Part shown: in pieces, positions 41,357 to 54,100 of the stretch
Numbering within the stretch: the stretch's first letter is position 1
Layout: every line of letters starts with the position of its first letter
Assembly (NCBI GenBank): GCA_013399855.1
Contig: VXAY01000169.1
Coordinates: 406,263-470,262 of the forward strand
From: Oxyruncus cristatus
Taxonomy: Eukaryota > Chordata > Aves > Passeriformes > Cotingidae
Direction of reading: 5' to 3'
Length of the DNA stretch: 64,000 nt
Translations under genes and position numbers: made by a program
The notes under the pieces: model-generated
What the model was told of the DNA's origin: nothing
The model's database searches: none
What the model saw: the letters and a program-made list of their open reading frames with translations, nothing else

Positions 41357-44300
41357 CTGAAACACAGAAGCAAAGTTAATGCTAAAACCTGAGATCTAAG
41401 GAGCTGCTGGCAGGATACCCAAAGGAAAGATTTAGAGAGCTGAGGTGTCCAGTGGGATTGACTGACTCTACAAAATGCGTTTATGGTTTCAAAGAAGGGC
41501 ATTTTTGAAAGATCTACAAAGGATTTCATGGCTCATCTATGTAAACCCTGCAAATTTAATTACCTTTAAAATTCAGTGTTTGCTAGCAAAGGGTGAGATA
41601 CTGATCTTCATTGTGTGAGGATAAATACAGAGCACAGTCAATTCCATTAGCAAGGCTAATGAGATGGGTTTTCCCTGGATAATGCAAGCTCACAGACAAA
41701 ACAAGTATGAGGGAATGCAATTCAGAATGGCCAAGCCTGCTTAGACATGGAGGAAGTCATGACCACACACAAACCTTGGTGTGATTCTGCATGGAGACAC
41801 TTGGATGTACCTTCATCCTGTTCCTCACACTGAGGCACAGCGTTGTGAGGCTGTTCCTACCACACTCCAGGGGACTGGCAGGCCCTGGAAGAGCTCAGCT
41901 GCGTTCACACAGCACCCTGCAAGTGCTAACAGGACCTGAAAAATTAGAACGCCTGCAGAAAATGATCATGAGCACCTGTCAGATAGCCCAAGGCATTCAG
42001 AATGAAAGGAAACCTGAAATTAAGCCGTTGGATATTGGATGAAGCAGAACCAGCACCTGCCTGAAATGAAACCCTGCCCTGTTTTTACCATGTTTATATC
42101 CATATTCATTACAAACACACCTTTTCCTACTATGGATCCTTCTCCCAGTTCTTACTTAGGATCATGTGCTGCAGATCAGCCACATGGTGCCTTCTCATGT
42201 CCAGAATTCAGCCAAATCACAAACCAAAAATCACACCCCACACCATCTAGAACCCTGGGAGAAAGAAGTAAATCCACAGAGAGCCACCAAGCACAACAGC
42301 TCTCTGAGCAGGAAATATCAGTGTTATTACAGAGAAAATGCTTCCTAAAGGTGAAACGAAATTGTGTTAATGTGCTGTCCAGGAGACATTACAGCTATTT
42401 TTAGGAGTTCTCTGCTCCTTTGGCTGGCAGACAAAAGCCACAACTCAACTCAAACAGGAAAGTGTCGAAAGAGAAACAAGCATTCCTCATAACTGCACTC
42501 CAGCCAGAAGGAAATTAAAGTCTGAATACTAGATAGAGTGCCCTTATCCCTAACAGTTGCAGACTTGCACTTAATTTTTTTGTTAAGAACCTCATTACTC
42601 ACGGACAGAACCCGCTGCTGAATCATCTGGAAGAATTCTCTAGGTACCACGCTGAAAAAAACCCCCAAATCCGGAAACAAAGTGACCTCTAGTATATCAC
42701 ACCCAGGGATCTCCTGTCTCAAAGATCCCTTTTGCTTCCCAGCTCAACAAACACCAGTGTATGGTGTTTCCAGTACACCATATACTGGTTTTTTGACACA
42801 GGCTTTTTTACCAAGGCTGTAGCTGTGGGCAGACCTGGCATTTGCAAGGAATCTCACACAGACGCGTTATGCACGTGCTCTGCAAATGATTTATTCGTGG
42901 GTGACATTTACCAAAGACAGTGGAGCACACCATGAAGAAGAATATACCCCCAGAAATCTGACTGAAAATGAATCACTCATTTGGTTTTTTTTTTTTTCAA
43001 ATGTCAAGATTTCCAAAGCAGTTGGCAGTTCTGAGGGACGACGGGGATGTTCCAGGAACGATATCGAAGCCACCAACTGTTTCCACAGATATTGCTAAAT
43101 CAAAGCAGATGAAAGGCAGTCACCAACCATTTTAACACTTCAGCTGATCATGTTTATCCCACTTCAGTTTTCTGCCCCAGGGACTCCACAAAAGGAAATT
43201 TCTCTTTTCTCACAGGTGTGGTTTTCTGTGCAAGGCCAGCCCAGGTCCAATTAACCCCTCTGTCCTTACAGGAAATATGGTTTATCATCACTCTCAGCTT
43301 CATGCAACTGGCTGGAGCCTATAAAGCTCATCACTGCACCCACCTGAGCCAGCCACAAAGGAATCTGGTGATAAAATGCAGGCAGCTCGGCTCTGTGCTT
43401 GCCAGGACCTCACTTCAGCTTCTGCACCATTAATAATCAATCTCCCATACTTCTCACCAAGGCTGTCAAAAACTTAGCTGTGCCTGTGGGGGAAGAAAAT
43501 ACAACCTTTAATTATAATTCTTTCAGCCAACAAAAATAAAGCTGGATTCTGTGGGGGATGCCAAGAGGGATGAACAGCCTACATGAGAACCGGCTACGCT
43601 TAGGATTAGGAGGGAGCTATTTAGCAAACACTGAGTACAAAGCAAGCTGAAAGTAAATGGGCTTAATTTGAAGCCCTGACTTCTTGTCTTGGCATATTTG
43701 GCTCCCTCTTTGCATAAAGGCATAATTCTCTTTAAAACAGCTTTGCAGTTACGATCCCGCTCTTCAAAGATGCAGGTGATACAGGAAGCACAGATGTGCC
43801 TGGACAAGGTAGTAAATTACTTGTTCATTCCCTTGTCTGGCACATGCTGATGGATATTCCTTGTTTGTTGGGGAATATGCTTGAAATGTAACAGTGCTCA
43901 CCCTTGATAGCCAATGTTTGAACTTTATTTAAATCCTGGTGAGGTCCTGGCCTCTGTGGCTTCCTGTAGGAAAGTTGACATGTGAAGTACATGATAGTGA
44001 GGACAATTTTTTTTCAATATTTCAATTATTTTGGTGCATGGCTTTGCTTCCCTATTGTATGGCTGTGGGGTAAAGCTAGTTAGCTTCTCCTCTGGATTGG
44101 AAGAGGTGCAGTGAAGTTGGGATGTCCAGACCAGTAAAAAACACCTTATTCTCACAAAGGAGGTACTCTGTGAAGGCTTTATACAGCGATCGAGGAAGAC
44201 TGAATACAAGCAAAGACCTCAAACTAAACCTTATAAATTTCCTGTAAGTCCTTCAGCCAGGAGATGTAAGAAAGCAATCTCATATGTCATTGTTCTCCCT

Positions 44301-46295
44301 CCAGCTCTCATCCTTGTCATCAAAACCTTCGAATTTCTGGCACATGTTGCTTGAAACCAGGAAATTAGATCTCAGAAGATAATGAGCACTTCAGGGAACT
44401 GAGTGCCATTGCCTTACAGGACAAAATTACCATGTTCTCAGTATTGTCTCATGCCTATTCTTTATAATCTCTTTTGTTTTCACTGTTTCTTACCAAAGAG
44501 CCCCTGTAAAGAGAAGGGAGACCTTGTCTTTTTCTACTGAAAGGCCATTCATTACATTACAATGCAAAAATGAATCCAAGCCACTCAAAACATGCTGCAT
44601 TGGATGGATCAAGAGAATACCTTTCCCGTGGCCCAGTTCCCAAAGTCTGTATTAAAATAAGCTAAATTTTCTTTTTCTGCACTTTACTGGCTGAAGCAAT
44701 TTTTTATCAGATATCCACCCCTGGGCTGCTCAGCCCTGTGCTCAGACCATGACCATCTGCTGTTAACTTTTTGCCATGCTGGTGTCTGGCCAATTCTGAC
44801 CCCATTCCTTCTTTCTTTATAATGAGAAATATTTATTTCCTTTTGCTGTCTCAGCTCCTTCTGTAAGCTGAAATACAGCATGGGTAAGATAATGTAGGGA
44901 AAAGAACAGGATAACCCTGAGCAAGAGAATAAGATGACAGCATGAGAAGCAGCTTAGAAACATGAGTAGCAGTTCCTGACAACACATATTCAGTTTGGTT
45001 TTAGTCTGCAAAAAGGAAATAAAATGATTTGAAAAACATCAGAGATGAAACAATTCTGAAACCAGGAACGAGTCAAGGTCTTGCACAGGCAAAGGTTGAG
45101 AAGGTTAGTTGCAAATTACTCAACATTGTTTCTTATCTTACACAGGAGATGATAAGTTTATATCAGCAAAGAAAACATTTATTTACATACTTTATTATCA
45201 GGATAATTCAATATCTAGATGAAGATAACTTGGCATAAGTGATAAGATATAAAAAAAGTATTACCCTCTGAGACAGCATTATCTGGTTAATGATCTTCAA
45301 AGTGATGTTTTATTTTACATTTTAAACATTTGTCCTTTTCCTTTACTTTTATTTTCTTTTCCATAAATTATCCACATAATCACAAGCCGCCCACCCTCCC
45401 TCTGAACATAATATATGACTCCCCTGGGTCAGATCTGCACTGCGTGTTCTTTGCACTGTATCACATTCAAAAATGCCAGATATTCCTTTCACCTTTGACT
45501 GCAAGTCAAGTTTCTTGGAGTTTATCCCTTGAATGCTCTTGATTGCCAGCACATACCTAGGGGTCAGACTGCAGCTTTGGCAAAGGCCAGCGCGGATTAT
45601 GTCCATCAGTCCTCTATTACCTGCTGCTTTCCTGACAGAAAGACTGAACTGCAAAGTTCAGTCCACTCCGTTCCCCTACCATTCCCCCACTTATCCTTGT
45701 ACTGGAATCCCACAAGCTCACGTACCCTTTGGTTTGTTTCTTCCAGGGAAGGCTGCTGTGGAGGCAGTGCCACAATGCTTTTAATCTCTGAAAGAAGAGC
45801 AGCAAGCCTGATGTGCCCCCAAAAGTCGTACCATCCTTTGGCTGCGAGGGAAAGGTGATGGAAATTAGGTAAGAGAAGTGTGGGGAGTCCATGTGCATAG
45901 ACATGTCACAGTGAGTAGCTGGCAAATAAATTGAAAACTTACTGATGTCAGTTCTGAGCATTTCTATGGATTAATATAATTTGTCAGTCACCAGAGCTGT
46001 TTGTTGGTCAGATAGTGCTCAATTGTGTTACCGAGGTTAAGGCACTGAACTGTGGCACCGGTCAGTCGTAACTTCTCATGTGTAGACTTGAGCTTCAGCA
46101 CAAAAGATTTGAGCTGCTGTGGTTTTGTTCACACTTGTGATGGACTTAGATGCTCACTGGGGCTCAGCTAACACAGGGTAATTTCCTGAGCAGATACAAC
46201 TTGATGATAGGTCCAACCCACCCAAGCCTTACGTATATCAGCTCCTTGATGTCCTGTAGGATTTCATCCAGTACCTTTTCATCATCAGGGAGGAA
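41122..46295 (-). CDS. AXDND1: AXDND1, axonemal dynein light chain domain-containing 1 (partial)
   Basis: AXDND1 is a coiled-coil protein with an axonemal dynein light-chain (p28-like) domain, linked to sperm flagella. Position and orientation between NPHS2 and SOAT1 fit. Recognisable exons, in transcript order, are 46295-46233 (resembling EEIIKNIQKLY of mammals), 45841-45726, 42651-42571 (QMIQQ...NEV resembling NMIQQ...NEI) and 41356-41122, which closes with a stop. The last two join in phase. Between 46233 and 45841 the phases do not fit, so an exon is missing or the frame is broken; a 21-base candidate (45963-45943) does not repair it. A 38-base candidate (43307-43270) would fit between 45726 and 42651. 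The conserved N-terminal half, including the p28 domain, was not found up to the SOAT1 end. Identity is fairly sure; intactness is not. Confidence 0.6.
42571..42651 (-). CDS. AXDND1: AXDND1 internal exon
   Basis: The acceptor is a T tract then CAG and the donor ATTAA/GTGCAA. It encodes VVPREFFQMIQQRVLSVSNE then VLNKKI, like the mammalian FNMIQQWLLKIGNEI segment. An earlier donor, TCC/GTGAGT, at 42606 would shorten it. Confidence 0.55.
42753..42789 (+). repeat. 15-bp inverted repeat with 7-base loop
   Basis: ACCAGTGTATGGTGT, then TTCCAGT, then ACACCATATACTGGT. In plus-strand RNA all 15 pairs form, one of them a G-U wobble; on the minus strand that pair becomes an A-C mismatch. It lies about 100 bases from an AXDND1 exon. 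Confidence 0.85.
45726..45841 (-). CDS. AXDND1: AXDND1 internal exon
   Basis: The acceptor is TTTCCCTCGCAG and the donor AAAGG/GTACGT. The open frame reads KGWYDFWGHIRLAALLSEIK then SIVALPPQQPSLEETNQR. It resembles the mammalian NGYSKILPSLISSL and FPDTPLEEWQ stretch that follows the exon at 46295. It needs a single base from the exon before, which the neighbour does not supply. Confidence 0.5.
46233..46295 (-). CDS. AXDND1: AXDND1 internal exon
   Basis: 63 bases, acceptor GCTTTAG, donor TAC/GTAAGG, phase 0 to 0. It encodes FLPDDEKVLDEILQDIKELI-Y, matching the mammalian SERQYMEEIIKNIQKLYKEY pattern. The other two frames have stops. Confidence 0.65.
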
Positions 46296-47113
46296 CTAAA
46301 GCAGAGGGAAAGAAAGGATGAGAGCTGAGGAAAAACTCCTTTAGTAGCCAAGGTAACCCCAAATATATATTGATATGTAGTCTAAATGTACCAAGTTTGC
46401 AATACAAATTGTAACTTGAAAGAGAAAGAAAACTACAAATCCAGGGATTTTTGTTCTCTCACTCAACCTAACGCTGGCTGTCAGTTGAGAAAATATATTA
46501 CTTCGAGCAAAGATGAAAATCAAATTCAGGCACACATTGAAAATTCAGACATTATTAACTCTATGACTGAAACCTGTGGTGGATGTATTTTGTTACTGCA
46601 CACACTGTGGGTATTCCTGCATTTTGTGCTTGCATTTATGCTTTGTTTCATTTAATGTATCACAGTGAACTAACAGGAGTCCTGCAAAATATAATCACCT
46701 GGACACAGAAAAAGACTGAGTTTGAAACCTCACGTGTCTCATATCTGTACAGGAGGGAATTGAATGCTCTTTTGGAGCACTAATGCCTGCTCATTCCAGC
46801 TGACATGAACCAAACTAAATGCAGGGATTCTGTTACAGCCGTGATGGCTGCACAAAGGACACTTCGGTTGGCAGCAGGATGGCACGATCCTTGCTGTGCT
46901 GAACCTCAATACAAACCCACAGCACCGCTTTGCAGTTACTGTGAGGGAGCTGATTATGAAAACAAATGTGTCAAGCAGGAGAGCAGAGCTGTGAGGGACG
47001 TGCAAACTGCAGATTGTACCAAATCTCGCTGCACCTGAGTGTCAGTGCAAGCTTTTGCTGGTCCAACAAGCTGAGGGAGTGGCTGCTCCCCCTGGTCCCT
47101 CTGGGGCACTTAC

Positions 47114-47273
47114 CAGTCACTGCTGTGAATGTATTGAAGCTGCTTGTTGAGGCTGCTGCAAACAGTTCGCAGTTTTTCTGGGCTGGAGCCAACACTGATT
47201 CTGCTCCAGTATGACCCAGCCTCTCCCTCAACTGCTCAGTTTCTTCCTGCACATCAGCCAGGTCTCCCACGTC
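47114..47273 (-). CDS. Possible further AXDND1 exon
   Basis: A 160-base segment has a good acceptor (AATGCCTGCAG) and donor (GACTG/GTAAGT). One frame is open throughout, with DVGDLADVQEETEQLRERLG, coiled-coil-like. A second frame looks more protein-like in the second half (SPEKLRTVCSSLNKQLQYIH) but has a stop near the start. The conflict could mean a frameshift or no exon at all. Confidence 0.3.
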
Positions 47274-47857
47274 CTGCAGGCATTGGGCAAGAGGGTGGGA
47301 AAAGGGACTGCTGTGATTGCTTTGATCCAACTCAGAGTGATTCTCCCTTTTCCTTAGCTATTTTGGGATATGTGTGTATCAGAGATCTGGGAAATGCCTC
47401 CAATTTCACTGCACAGCCCTTACAAACCCTTTGAGACAGGACTAGGGTGGCTCACCCTCCCTGAGGATGCTGGAACTGAGTGCTTGACTCTGTGTTGGTT
47501 GTATGCTACCAAGAGACCCTGCAGTTCACCCCTAAGGGGCCAGAATTACCCCAGCCTGGATATGTTTTGATTTTATGGAGAAGAAATTGGGAGAGAGAGG
47601 AAAGACACAAAAAAAGTAAGGGGAAACTGGCAAAAAAAGTTTGAGGTAGAGAAAAGGGTACGTGGAGTAAAGAGGGAAAACTATGGGGAAATAGGAAATG
47701 ATGGCACACTGGTTGGTTGACAAACATGTAGAAGAACTACTTTACTTCAAAGAATCTGTTGGTCAGCTGGTCAAGTCTGAATCCTGCCTGACCCTAAAAA
47801 ATTATGTCCTTACTTAAGGCATAATGCATTGATTCTGTTCAGTTTTCTAATCTTCAC

Positions 47858-48125
47858 AGAATCACGGTTTGGGTTGAAAGGGACTTTAAAGATTATCTTG
47901 TTCCAGCCCCCTGCCATGGACAGGATCATCTTCCACTGGACCAGGTTGCTCAGAGCCTCATCCAACCTGGCTTTGAACACTTTGAGTTGCCACAGCTTCT
48001 CTGGGCAACCTGTGCCAGGCCCTCACCACCCTCACAGGGGAGAATTTCTTCCTAAAAATCAAATCTAAACCTACTCTCTTTCTGTTTGAAGCCATTTCTC
48101 CTCGTCCTGTCACTACACACTCTTG
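47858..48125 (-). mobile_element. CR1 LINE 3-prime fragment
   Basis: The plus strand reads CACAGAATCACGGTTTGGGT, GGGACTTTAAAGATTATCTT, GCCCCCTGCCATGG and GGGGAGAATTTCTTCC, the usual antisense CR1 3-prime region. About 265 bases, moderately diverged. Confidence 0.85.
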
Positions 48126-48129
48126 TAAA

Positions 48130-51100
48130 AACATGGAAGATGTGCAGCTACTCCTGATTCCCTCACAAAAAGGACACAGCTTTGGGAGGCAGAAGAGGGA
48201 AGCTCACATAGCAGCTTTTCACACTGCTTTTACCTTTCCTTCTACATGATTCAGAGTGCAACAGAAACAATCCACGTCTGAAAGATGGAAACAGCCAACC
48301 CAGAACTGTGCCAGGGGAGCTGATGAGTTTTAGGATTAGGGTAACGCCAGGACATGTGTCTGAGGACCTCCTTTCTCCCTGCCAGTGAAACACCCAGAGA
48401 AAGACCAGAATGATGGCACTCAGGAGAAGGTGAGACTGTACCACAGCTCCCTCTCTGATCCCAATGACCCTCAGAAAAAGAGCTGCTGCCAACCAGAAAA
48501 GGCTGAAACTCTAATGGAGAAATCTGAGGAAGAAAATCCTCAGCTTCTTGGCCAGTCACAGTGTCACACAGAGACACCTCTGAAATGGAGGGGAGGAGCT
48601 TCCACCACCCCCCAACAGCGTTACTCTGGCCTAAACCCTGCACTGGTCTGTCCTGCTCAGCCTGAGGCCTGGCTTACAGCCAGGGCTCCCTTCCCTGGGA
48701 CAAAAGGGATGGATGAGATCATGTTTTTTAGGCAGATTAATCTCACATTGCTTGTTGATGGCCAAAGACCATTTTTCACGTCTTCCGCCAATACCCTATT
48801 GTCTAAATATCTGACATCTGATAAAGAGCAAAACATTCCTCCCTTCCTAGTGCTGTTAAGCAACACTTATATACAAAGGACTGTAAAGCTACTCCCTGCT
48901 AAGTCCATTAAAGCCAGGAGAAGCTTCTTTTCTTAATCATGGATCACAGAGCATCCCTGCCAGCCTGGCATCCTTTGGAAGGACGTGTCTAAGAAGCACT
49001 CATTTAGCAACTCTTTCATTAATCCCAAAACATCTTTCCCTCAAAATCTCTCTGCCCACACTCCAACAGTCCAGCTGATCCATTCATCCAGCCACATCAG
49101 GCAACACAGCCACCCGCCATAAGATAAGACCACAGAAGAGATGGAGCTCTGTGTTCCCAGGTCTGTCTTTCCTGGGCTCCTTATGCCTTCTTTGCCTACC
49201 TTCCAGCACTTCACAAACTGGCAGGGTGGTCTGTCAGGTGTCTGAACTTGCTCCAACGATTAGGATAATGCCAAAGCCGATCTTTGCAGGCAGCCCTGCA
49301 CACAAGGCACACACGTGCCTCTCGCCACTGAGCAAGAAACACGCCCAGGAGCGGGAGAGGGTAGGGTGACCATCTGAACAAACTCCCTGTCTTTTTTTCC
49401 TGGGGCTAAAGAAACCAGTAGGGACAAAACAGCCTCGGTAGCACCAGGGCATGAGCAGGTTTGCAGGGACTGGAAGGCAGTGCTTTGGATCTGTGTCAAA
49501 TGGTGTGGTCAGGGAAGTGATGCAACGTAGGATAAATTTACCTTACGTGGTCAGCAAAATTTTCTTTTGCCCACAGAACAAACACAAACCCCGGGAGAAG
49601 AGGCAGTTCTGGACAGAAAAAGGCAGGAGATGGAAACATATTCACCTTGAAGTCCTGGGGGGGCTCTGGAGAGAAGCACTGGAACAGGTCAGGCTTTGGA
49701 AACCTCCTCTGGAACAAAACTACATTCCAGGGAGGAAGAAACAGGCCTGAAGGTCAAGCACCCTTGAGGTGTCCCTCAGCTTGGGGATCTCTGGAGAGCA
49801 GCAGGGAGAACCATTCCAACAGCAGTTATTCTGCTGGCGAAAGTGAAACCAATGATACAAATATCAGGCTGAGCAAACCTCTGACAAGATGCCTGCTCCC
49901 TTACCCCAGAGCACAGGCAGCTAATCCCACATTTAATGGCTTTTAGATCTTCAGTGAAGCCTAAAACAAGTCACCTTCTAGCTGTGGGAGACAAAGCACA
50001 AGCTACACGACTGTGCCAAACTGTTGGGGGCAGAAACACCAAGGGATGCTATAAAGAACTTCAGTTGGTCTGTATAAAGCCATTTCCCTTCTTGTGGATT
50101 GCCACAGTCAGCTTTCTGCAGAGTTGGGAATATCACACACCACCAGCAATTGCCTAAACAACAGCAAAAGGTAATGCAGGGAAGGATTCTGCTGTTAGAG
50201 GGAAGCTGGAAGGATGGAGAGTTGCATGTAGACCCCCACAGCCTCCAGCCCAGCCCTACCTGACCAGTCCTCACCAGGCGAGTGCCCACGACGTCCCTCT
50301 CAGCTTCCTTCCATGGGCTTTTGATCCAGGAACAGGCATTCCAGTTGTGGGCATGGTGTTTATTTCATTTTAATGCTTAGCCAAGGAAAACTTTGCAGTA
50401 ATGAATGATCTAGTAAGAGAATTAAACCCCACATTTGCACTTACCCCACCAGGTTAAGGTGGTTTTTCTTTTTGGTTTTGGGTCGGGGTTTTTTTTTTTC
50501 CTATTATTTATTGGGAAGACCCCCCTTACACCTGACACTTGGGGCATCCTTTTGGAAGAAGCCTCCAATGCTTTGCTACATCCTCCAAAGGGGTGCTTGG
50601 TTTCCCCCTACAAACTGCATTAAGCACAATTGTTCCTTTCATACATCTGGACTGGGGTAGAGATTTTGTTATAGTTGCCACCAATTAATAACCTTAGCAC
50701 TTTTTATTCTTGGAGGTATTCTATCAACGAAAAAAAAAGGTATTTCCATTAGTCTCAATCCCTGTGAATTCTCTTCTGAAGCCTTTCTCCCCCACCAGCC
50801 TTGCAGAAATGTGCAATTCTTTAAAAATGGTATTAAGATTTTTTTACCTCCTTATCAGCTGTATCCTGGTACTGTGGGTTCTAATTAGGTTAATTACATT
50901 TCTTCAGATACAAGTTTGTGGGTGTAGGTGTAATCTAGGAGTAACCTTGGCAGGTAGTTTCTTGTCTTGCTGAGTAAGTGGCTTCTTGGAAATACAAAAA
51001 TTTGCTAAAAACTTGTGACAGAAGCTTTATTTTCCCTCTGATGGCTCTCTGGCAGTCCTTGATATTCCCACCAGAAAGAACAGGAAGATTGATGGCCTTG

Positions 51101-54100
51101 TTCTGTAGCTGTTACAGTTTAAGGACAGACAAGACTTAAGAGCATGTGGTACACAGCTGGAAAAATAATCACATTAAGTTCTTGGCACACAAACCTGCTG
51201 CAGGCCCGAAATAAAGGCAGAAGTCACCAACATGATATACATTTGGCAGCTGCTCCAATTTAATGTGCATTGAATCGGGAGAGGTTAGAAACTCAGGTCT
51301 GTTCCAGGAGCTATTGACTGCTCCTCCGTGCTCTCCAACCACATTCCAAGGACGTCCTTTCCCCTCAAATGGATGTGACGGCTGATAGGCAGCTTAGGAA
51401 CCCCTAACTACACTTCTTACCTGGTATTTATAGGAACCCCCAACTTGTGTAAAAGCTTGTGTAGAAGTTCCTCCCCCTGCACCCAGCCAAGGAGGTCTCT
51501 TCCCTGCCACCATCCTGTGACCCTGCCTGGAACCTCCAGGCTTGGGCCTGCCATGGCATGACTGGCTCCATCCCTATCCCCTGCCTGCCCTTGCGAAGTG
51601 AGAGGACACTTGCAGCCCCATCCAGGAGGTGGCTGTGCCAGGGACTCCCTGGAGCTCTGGGCATGGGCAGCTTCAGGCTTCCCTCCCTCCCTCCCCTTCT
51701 CCCCACAGCAGCCACCTTCCCAGGAGAGCAACCCCACATATCTTACTCTGCCCCCATCCCCTGTGCCCTCCTGTAACTCCTCCCCCCAAACCAGGACCCT
51801 CAGAGAAAAAAAAAAAACAGGCCAAGGCATTTTTTTTTTCCTCCCCTAATAGCAAAATATATTTTAACTGCTGTAATACAGTAGATTATAAACAGCTCTT
51901 GTGCATGACAACACGGTACAGGGTGTATCATGGAATGGCTGGTGCCAGGGCCAAGGCTGGCCTGTCCTCTGCCACCACCAGGGAAGGAGCACCATGGCTG
52001 GAGGCATCAGGAGAAGGGATGAGCCAAGGCTGGCTCAGAGGTAACACAGGGAGCCTGCTCATCATCCCGATGCCACAGAGCACGTGGACTCCTTGAATCC
52101 GCCATCCTTCCAGCCCATCTGCGCCCGGCAGCGGAAGCTCCAACAGTTACGTTTCCCTTCAGCAGGTTCAAGCAATCCATGCCATTCCATCCTGAAGAAA
52201 TCCATCAGGATTTGCCCCAGCTCACACCATGGCACACAGCACAGGCCGCACTCGGACGGCTGTCACAGGAGAGCACACAGCTCACAGCTCAGGGGCAGGA
52301 CTCCTTCACCCCTGGAGGCTGAAAGCCAAACACCCTGACAGAAAGGACCGACTAGGCCTGAGGGCTCCACAGAGGTTCGGTCTTCCCAAGAATAAATTGT
52401 TTTCTGCATGAAAACCAGGATGGATTCGCTGTATTAATACTGATTTTCGTGAGGTTACTGAGCAAGGAGCTGCAGCTGTACTGGCTGCCATTCCAAAGCT
52501 GGAGGCTTCCCACCTCGTCACTGAGGGAGTTACCATGGAAGCAAGCTGCACAGTCCTTGTGTTGGAAAGGACAGGAAACAGTCTATATTATATTAAATAC
52601 TCGTAAAGGGCAGGTGGGAACCTTCGCATCCTCCTTGTTGACCAGAACACTGCACTGCGAGGTCTGGCACTCACACAGCCTGAGAAAACTCCAGCGTGGT
52701 ATAATTGACTCTAATTAAACAAGCAACGTGCAAAAGACTTAGTATTTCCCCTCCAGCGCTCTTAAGAAAAATGAAAATAAGCGCACGTTCAGAAGCAATT
52801 AAAAAAACCCCACAGAATTGAAAGGAATCCAAATTGTTAATGCCCTGACAGCACGGTTGCCAGATACCTTGATCTACAAGGCTAAAAACCTCAACTTGTC
52901 AAAAAACTAAGACTAGTTCCAACCATCCCTTTCTGGCTGCCTTTTGCTTGCCAGATGTTCGAGCCCCGAGGCTTCAAACAGCGAGGATGCTGACACAGTC
53001 AATGCTGATGTTCTTTTTGGGCATTTGACAGTGCCAGCTGTGAGGGGAAACACCAAAACTGGGCACAAAGTGAGCCACCACCAGGGTTTGGTCTCCTGTT
53101 GAGAACCCTGAGACAGGACCAAGACCTGACACAGGCAAGAAGACAACAAGCCAAGTCCCTAATCCATCACAGCCCCTCTGAGTGCAGTTACATCTGTGTT
53201 TTGAGCACCAAATGAAAAAGAACTGGACAGAATTTCATCCTATGCCAGAGATGACAAAGCTGTTTGGCCAAAGGGTGGAGGTTTTGTCTGTTTTTTTTTC
53301 CAATAAGGAATCTTAGTTGTTCCAGAACTTCTTTGCTCCCACAAAAGGTATGGTGAAAGATTTAGGATTACTCAAGCTGAATGAGGATGAAGTAATCCAT
53401 TTAATTCTCAGGATTTTATAAGCTCATATTGCCAAATTTGAGTATATACTTGAACCTCTCCCTCTGAAATTACCTTAACTGTTTCAACAAGCAATTTCTA
53501 GCAGGAGATATTTTCAGAGGAGAGCCAGACACACAAACACTGTATTTGGCAAGTTTGCCCTGACAACGTGCTTTCTCAAGAGCAGGACTCCTTACTGAAC
53601 ACTGAACACCTGGAAGAGTTTGATTTCTCTCATGAAATTCCTTCTAACTCAGGTTAGTGAAAACAGAAGCCCAAAAGAGCATTTGTAGTGGTTTGGGAGA
53701 CAAGTCCATCAGCTGTCCCAATACCGCTGGTGTCAAATTACCCCGAGCTGTAGGTCAGCACGGAAACACTGTCACCAAAAAGTGCCGATAAAGAACATCT
53801 GAGTAATTCTGAAATCTTTGTCACCAAAGTTAAGGTATCTCTATCAGGTGACCCTCTTCACCAAAGTCAAGGTACCTCCACCAGCTGACCCTCATTCCCC
53901 AGCAGCATTAGAAGCTGCTGCAACACACGTGGGCAAGTGGCACAAATGAGAGTGTGCCATGTACTTGTAATGCTGATCCCATTTTCTTACAGTTGCCTTG
54001 TAGTATTTCAAGTCTTTCTTAGTAAAGAAACCCTTAACAACCGTATATACCTTAAAGCACCTGCCAAAATAAAGTAAAAGCTCTTTTACAAGCTAATCAT

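Noticed and set aside
43523..43807. Cys-rich minus-strand frame (CASCITCIFEERDRNC)
   Set aside because: Not recognisable as a zinc finger or an AXDND1 segment, and it has no good donor; most likely chance.
44684..44881. Coiled-coil-like frame (LQKELRQQKEINISHYKERR) with a good acceptor
   Set aside because: No credible donor follows and the phase does not fit the neighbouring AXDND1 exons.
48385..48936. Open frame of 183 codons on the plus strand
   Set aside because: Starts KHPEKDQNDGTQEK and looks protein-like at first, but has no known family, lies antisense to the expected AXDND1, and lacks a promoter or intact splice pattern.
51428..51830. Long minus-strand frames in a GC-rich tract
   Set aside because: Gly- and Arg-rich translation without a domain; overlapping frames on both strands indicate composition, not coding.
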